DNA of 64,000 nucleotides, from assembly GCF_008271745.1 (NCBI RefSeq), contig NZ_VKKZ01000025.1, forward strand, positions 124,001-188,000, in the 5' to 3' direction. The translations under genes and the position numbers were made by a program. Numbering within the stretch: position 1 is the stretch's first letter; each line of letters begins with the position of its first letter. Below, in pieces: positions 61,419 to 64,000 of this stretch. The stretch comes from Rufibacter glacialis (lineage in GTDB: Bacteria; Bacteroidota; Bacteroidia; Cytophagales; Hymenobacteraceae). The notes beneath the pieces were generated by a model, which worked only from the letters and a program-made list of their open reading frames with translations, had not been told where the DNA came from and ran no database searches.

Positions 61419-63614
61419 TCAAACGGTGGCAGCGGCAACGGCCTTCCGCTTGCCTTTTCCTGGCAGGTCCCCTTGGAGCGCATGGGTGGTTTTAAGGATC
61501 TCAGCGCTTATTTTCCTGATCAGCTCCAGCTGGTCCCTCAGCAACTGGTCCTCTGAGGAAAGCTCCTTTTTCTCCAGGATCTCTGGTTCCGGGCCTTTCT
61601 GCGCCGCCTCCGGAGCCTTAAAGGACGGGTCCAGGGTCTGGAGGGCTTCCGTTAGGGAAAGGGTAGCGCGCCGCAAGGGCCTGAGGAAGCCCCGAGGGAA
61701 GAATTCCGGCTCCCGTCCTATCCTGGCGTAGACTATGGTGGCGATGTACGAGGGCAATATGTGGTTGAGCACCACAAACTGGTAAATGTCTTCGCCGTGG
61801 AGCTGTTTGCTCTTTGGTTCACCGGTCATGCGCTGGAACGCCGCCGACAGGTTGGCCGAGCTCACATACACCTCTTTGCGAGCCAGCTTGTAGTCCAATT
61901 CTGAGATGCGCTTGCCGCTGAGCAAATCCAGGAGCACGTGCAGGTACTGTTGGTTCGCTTTGAGCACCGCCTGCATGAACTGCCCCACCTGCTTAGACTC
62001 CCAGTTAGGGAACACCACATAAGTAGCCGCAAACGCGATGCTACAGCCCACCACCGTATCTATGACCCGCTCCTGCACAATGGATAGGCTACCGCCCCCC
62101 AGAAAATGGAAAAGGATGAGCATGAAAGGCGTCATGAAGATCACACTGAGCACATAATTGATCCGCTGCACACTGTAGAACCCGGTCATGAAAAGCAGCA
62201 TGAACACAAACTGCCACCGCTCATCCCGCACCACATACAGCACCAAGAGCCCTACCGCGCCGCCCACTACCGTACCAATAACCCGCTGGATATTGCGTTG
62301 CTTGGTCAGGCTGAAGGCGGGCTTGAGCAGGAAGATCACCGTGAGCAGGACCCAGTAGCTGTGCTGCCCATAGGGGAACAGTAAGGTAAGGACATACGCG
62401 AACAAGGCCACCAGGGCCACCCGCACAGAGAACCGGAAGATTGAGGAAGCCATGGTGAGATTGCTCCAGAACAGCTTGGGATCCACCGTCTGCCGTGAGA
62501 CAAACTGCGAAAGCTCCAGCTCCCGTACCCGCCGGTGCACCAGTTCTGAATGCGCCTTGAAGTACGACAGGATATCTGACAGCCGCTGGGCGATGGACCT
62601 GATGTTCACGTAGATTTTCCTGAGCACAAGGTTTCCTTGCTGGCCTCCCTGCTCCCCTACCGCTTCAATTTTGGCTTTGAGGGCTTCCAGCCGGGCGGTG
62701 GTATCTACCCGGTTCTTGGGCCTCAGATTCCCCTGCACGGCAAAACCCAGGTGGTCCAACTCTTCGGCCAGGTACTCTACCAAATGGGCTATTTCAAGGA
62801 GAATGCCAGAGCTTCCATACCGCTCCCTGATGGCATCATAATCATAATGGATGGCGGTCACCTGCTCATATAAGTCTACCAGGTCTACAAAGGTCATCAC
62901 CAGGGTACGACCGGCCTGGGTAGACTCCTTCACCATTTGCCGGCTTCTGAACAGGAGTTCGCGCACGGCCGCCTGTTTCTCGTTCACCAGAATCTGCTGG
63001 GAGATCAACTGCCGGTACCCTTCGTCCAGATCAGTGTTGGGTTGGTAAAAGGCGGCTTTGAGCCGAAGGAACTTGGCTACTTCCCTGATGCACTCCCCCA
63101 AGGCCTGCTGGGCCGGTCGGTAAGGCATGACCTTGTTGGTAAGCAGACTCAGCAACAGGTACCACACCCCACCGGCCATGGTCAGACCGCTGTTCACCAG
63201 CACCAGTTCAGGGGGCAGGGGTTGGTCCATGGTCAAAACCAGCACCAGCAGACCGCCCATGCCAATAAGCGAGGCCCGCATGCCATAGACCAGGAACATG
63301 GAGAACAAAAAACTGAGCACGAGAATCTCCAGCCCCATGGTCACCACGTGCATGCGTGCAAATCCCGTGATCAGGGTTACCAGGGTACACACGCCAATGC
63401 CCACCAGCATGCCGTTGCGCTTGTGGAGCAGCGGCCCCGGCGAATCGGCCAGGCTTACCCCTATGGCTCCCAATGACATGGCAATTCCTCTTTCCAGGTG
63501 CCCAAAGTAAGCGAACACCAGGGCCGGCAGAAGCGCCGCCACGGTCACCCTTATGCCATCATGGAAGTTCTGGCTGTAGAAAAAATACTGTAACTCCCGT
63601 ACTTTACTGTTCAT
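61419..63614 (-). CDS. FUSC-family membrane protein (YccS-like)
   Basis: The 731-residue product has two sets of hydrophobic segments (about 18-185 and 400-535) flanking and separated by helical cytoplasmic parts, the layout of YccS/YhfK and the AaeB efflux family. Recognisable blocks are GIAMSLGAIGVSLADSPGP, FVVFPNWESKQ-like region (VVFPNWESKQVGQFMQAVL) and the RNIQRVIGTVVGGAVG block. The family is thought to export aromatic or other small acids; the actual substrate is unknown. Confidence 0.9.
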   Translation of the reverse strand: MNSKVRELQYFFYSQNFHDGIRVTVAALLPALVFAYFGHLERGIAMSLGAIGVSLADSPGPLLHKRNGMLVGIGVCTLVTLITGFARMHVVTMGLEILVLSFLFSMFLVYGMRASLIGMGGLLVLVLTMDQPLPPELVLVNSGLTMAGGVWYLLLSLLTNKVMPYRPAQQALGECIREVAKFLRLKAAFYQPNTDLDEGYRQLISQQILVNEKQAAVRELLFRSRQMVKESTQAGRTLVMTFVDLVDLYEQVTAIHYDYDAIRERYGSSGILLEIAHLVEYLAEELDHLGFAVQGNLRPKNRVDTTARLEALKAKIEAVGEQGGQQGNLVLRKIYVNIRSIAQRLSDILSYFKAHSELVHRRVRELELSQFVSRQTVDPKLFWSNLTMASSIFRFSVRVALVALFAYVLTLLFPYGQHSYWVLLTVIFLLKPAFSLTKQRNIQRVIGTVVGGAVGLLVLYVVRDERWQFVFMLLFMTGFYSVQRINYVLSVIFMTPFMLILFHFLGGGSLSIVQERVIDTVVGCSIAFAATYVVFPNWESKQVGQFMQAVLKANQQYLHVLLDLLSGKRISELDYKLARKEVYVSSANLSAAFQRMTGEPKSKQLHGEDIYQFVVLNHILPSYIATIVYARIGREPEFFPRGFLRPLRRATLSLTEALQTLDPSFKAPEAAQKGPEPEILEKKELSSEDQLLRDQLELIRKISAEILKTTHALQGDLPGKGKRKAVAAATV

Positions 63615-63675
63615 GCCGCTAAGACGGATTGTTGTGTTTGTAAATGGTCCCTCCCTATACGTACTACCGCTTTTA

Positions 63676-63705
63676 AGGCTGGTTTTAGAAAAACAGCCTC
63701 ACAAC
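63676..63705. repeat. dispersed intergenic repeat copy
   Basis: AAGGCTGGTTTTAGAAAAACAGCCT belongs to the family with consensus near GGCCnnTTTTCnGAAAACAGGCC, which also occurs at about 7291, 7391, 10621, 17549, 23319, 24783, 26101, 30730, 54835, 55509 and 57417. The whole family is covered in the findings. Confidence 0.6.
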
Positions 63706-63891
63706 ACCAGAACCTTCCCTTTTATTTTTAAAGGTAAAGGATCATTTTCAAACTCAAAGGAACCTGCCTCCGCCGGGGCGTGAGTTTCGGTCTTCCCCAA
63801 TGGAACGGATTCTCTGAAATCACTTCCATAGATAAGCTTTCTACCTAGGCCTACCACGAGCGTTTCCTGCCTACAAAAGAGAAGCCAGCCC

Positions 63892-63914
63892 GTCTCTCCT
63901 AGACAAGCTGGCTT
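63892..63914 (-). terminator. terminator of the gene entering from the right
   Basis: AAGCCAGC (63892-63899) pairs with GCTGGCTT (63907-63914). It lies five bases after the stop codon of the partial gene at 63919 and is followed on the minus strand by a TCTCTTTTG. Confidence 0.6.
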
Positions 63915-63918
63915 TTAA

Positions 63919-64000
63919 TTACAGGTACCAAGCAGTGGGCGGCTTCTGTACCTGGGCAGGAATATCCTGGGTGGTCCGCTTAGTCGGTGCCCTGGGTTCT
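63919..64000 (-). CDS. 3' end of an unidentified gene (partial)
   Basis: The 26 C-terminal residues (EPRAPTKRTTQDIPAQVQ then KPPTAWYL) end at a TAA that is followed at once by a terminator hairpin. The frame is open to the window edge. The segment is Pro-rich and polar, so no family can be named. Confidence 0.5.
   Translation of the reverse strand, partial: EPRAPTKRTTQDIPAQVQKPPTAWYL

Noticed and set aside
1-64000. tRNA, rRNA, riboswitches and transposase genes
   Set aside because: I looked for cloverleaf ends, conserved riboswitch cores and transposase-like frames in the gaps and saw none; a covariance search would be needed to be certain.

Overview
This 64 kb window looks like chromosome from a member of the Bacteroidota, probably Cytophagales close to the Hymenobacteraceae (Rufibacter/Pontibacter type). 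The genus is inference. The evidence is a SusC/SusD pair, DUF4394 and DUF4256 proteins, the short LeuA form, several -33 TTTG / -7 TAnnTTTG promoters, and a dispersed Bacteroidota-style intergenic repeat. No rRNA, tRNA, CRISPR array, IS element or integrase gene was found.

Layout. 0.3-14 kb holds housekeeping and envelope genes: a VF530-type DNA-binding protein, RluF, EcsC, an M48 lipoprotein protease, a CvpA-CAP fusion, a small GNAT protein, prephenate dehydrogenase, a TIGR04283-type glycosyltransferase, two secreted paralogues, a GT/PAP2 pair and a tandem-ATPase ABC protein. 14.2-22.6 kb (minus strand) is a SusC-SusD-GDPD-metallophosphoesterase locus, plausibly for taking up and cleaving an organophosphate. 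23.4-35.4 kb (minus strand) is the whole branched-chain amino acid block: leuA-leuC-leuD-leuB, then ilvD-ilvB-ilvN-ilvC-ilvA. Upstream of ilvD lies a complete attenuation system that standard gene calling misses: a promoter, a 19-codon leader peptide with 9 Leu/Val/Ile codons, a competing pairing and a strong terminator.

37.2-41.8 kb is an AT-rich array of seven integron gene cassettes. Six well-formed attC sites (68-69 bp), one atypical site and one upstream half-recognisable site separate one-gene cassettes: four of unknown function (three membrane proteins or membrane-anchored proteins among them), an Imm11/DUF1629-like protein, a GNAT acetyltransferase with a 3' frameshift, and a VOC protein. 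In the first four cassettes the 5' end is the exact reverse complement of the start of that cassette's own attC, which is direct proof of cassette structure. No integrase is present, so this is a CALIN. A decayed attC-like site at 43.44 kb extends the relic.

42-51 kb continues as an accessory zone: M23 lipoprotein, serine hydrolase, DinB protein, K+/H+ antiporter, and a small membrane protein overlapping an unusual in-frame fusion of an ABC ATPase with a MutS core/ATPase. 51-64 kb returns to backbone: a GH28 hydrolase, DUF4256, RlmF, SRPBCC, a two-repeat DUF4394 lipoprotein, a bestrophin, a Panacea-domain antitoxin overlapping a small membrane protein (a candidate PanAT-type toxin-antitoxin pair), GAF, YceI and FUSC proteins, and the 3' end of a further gene at the right edge.
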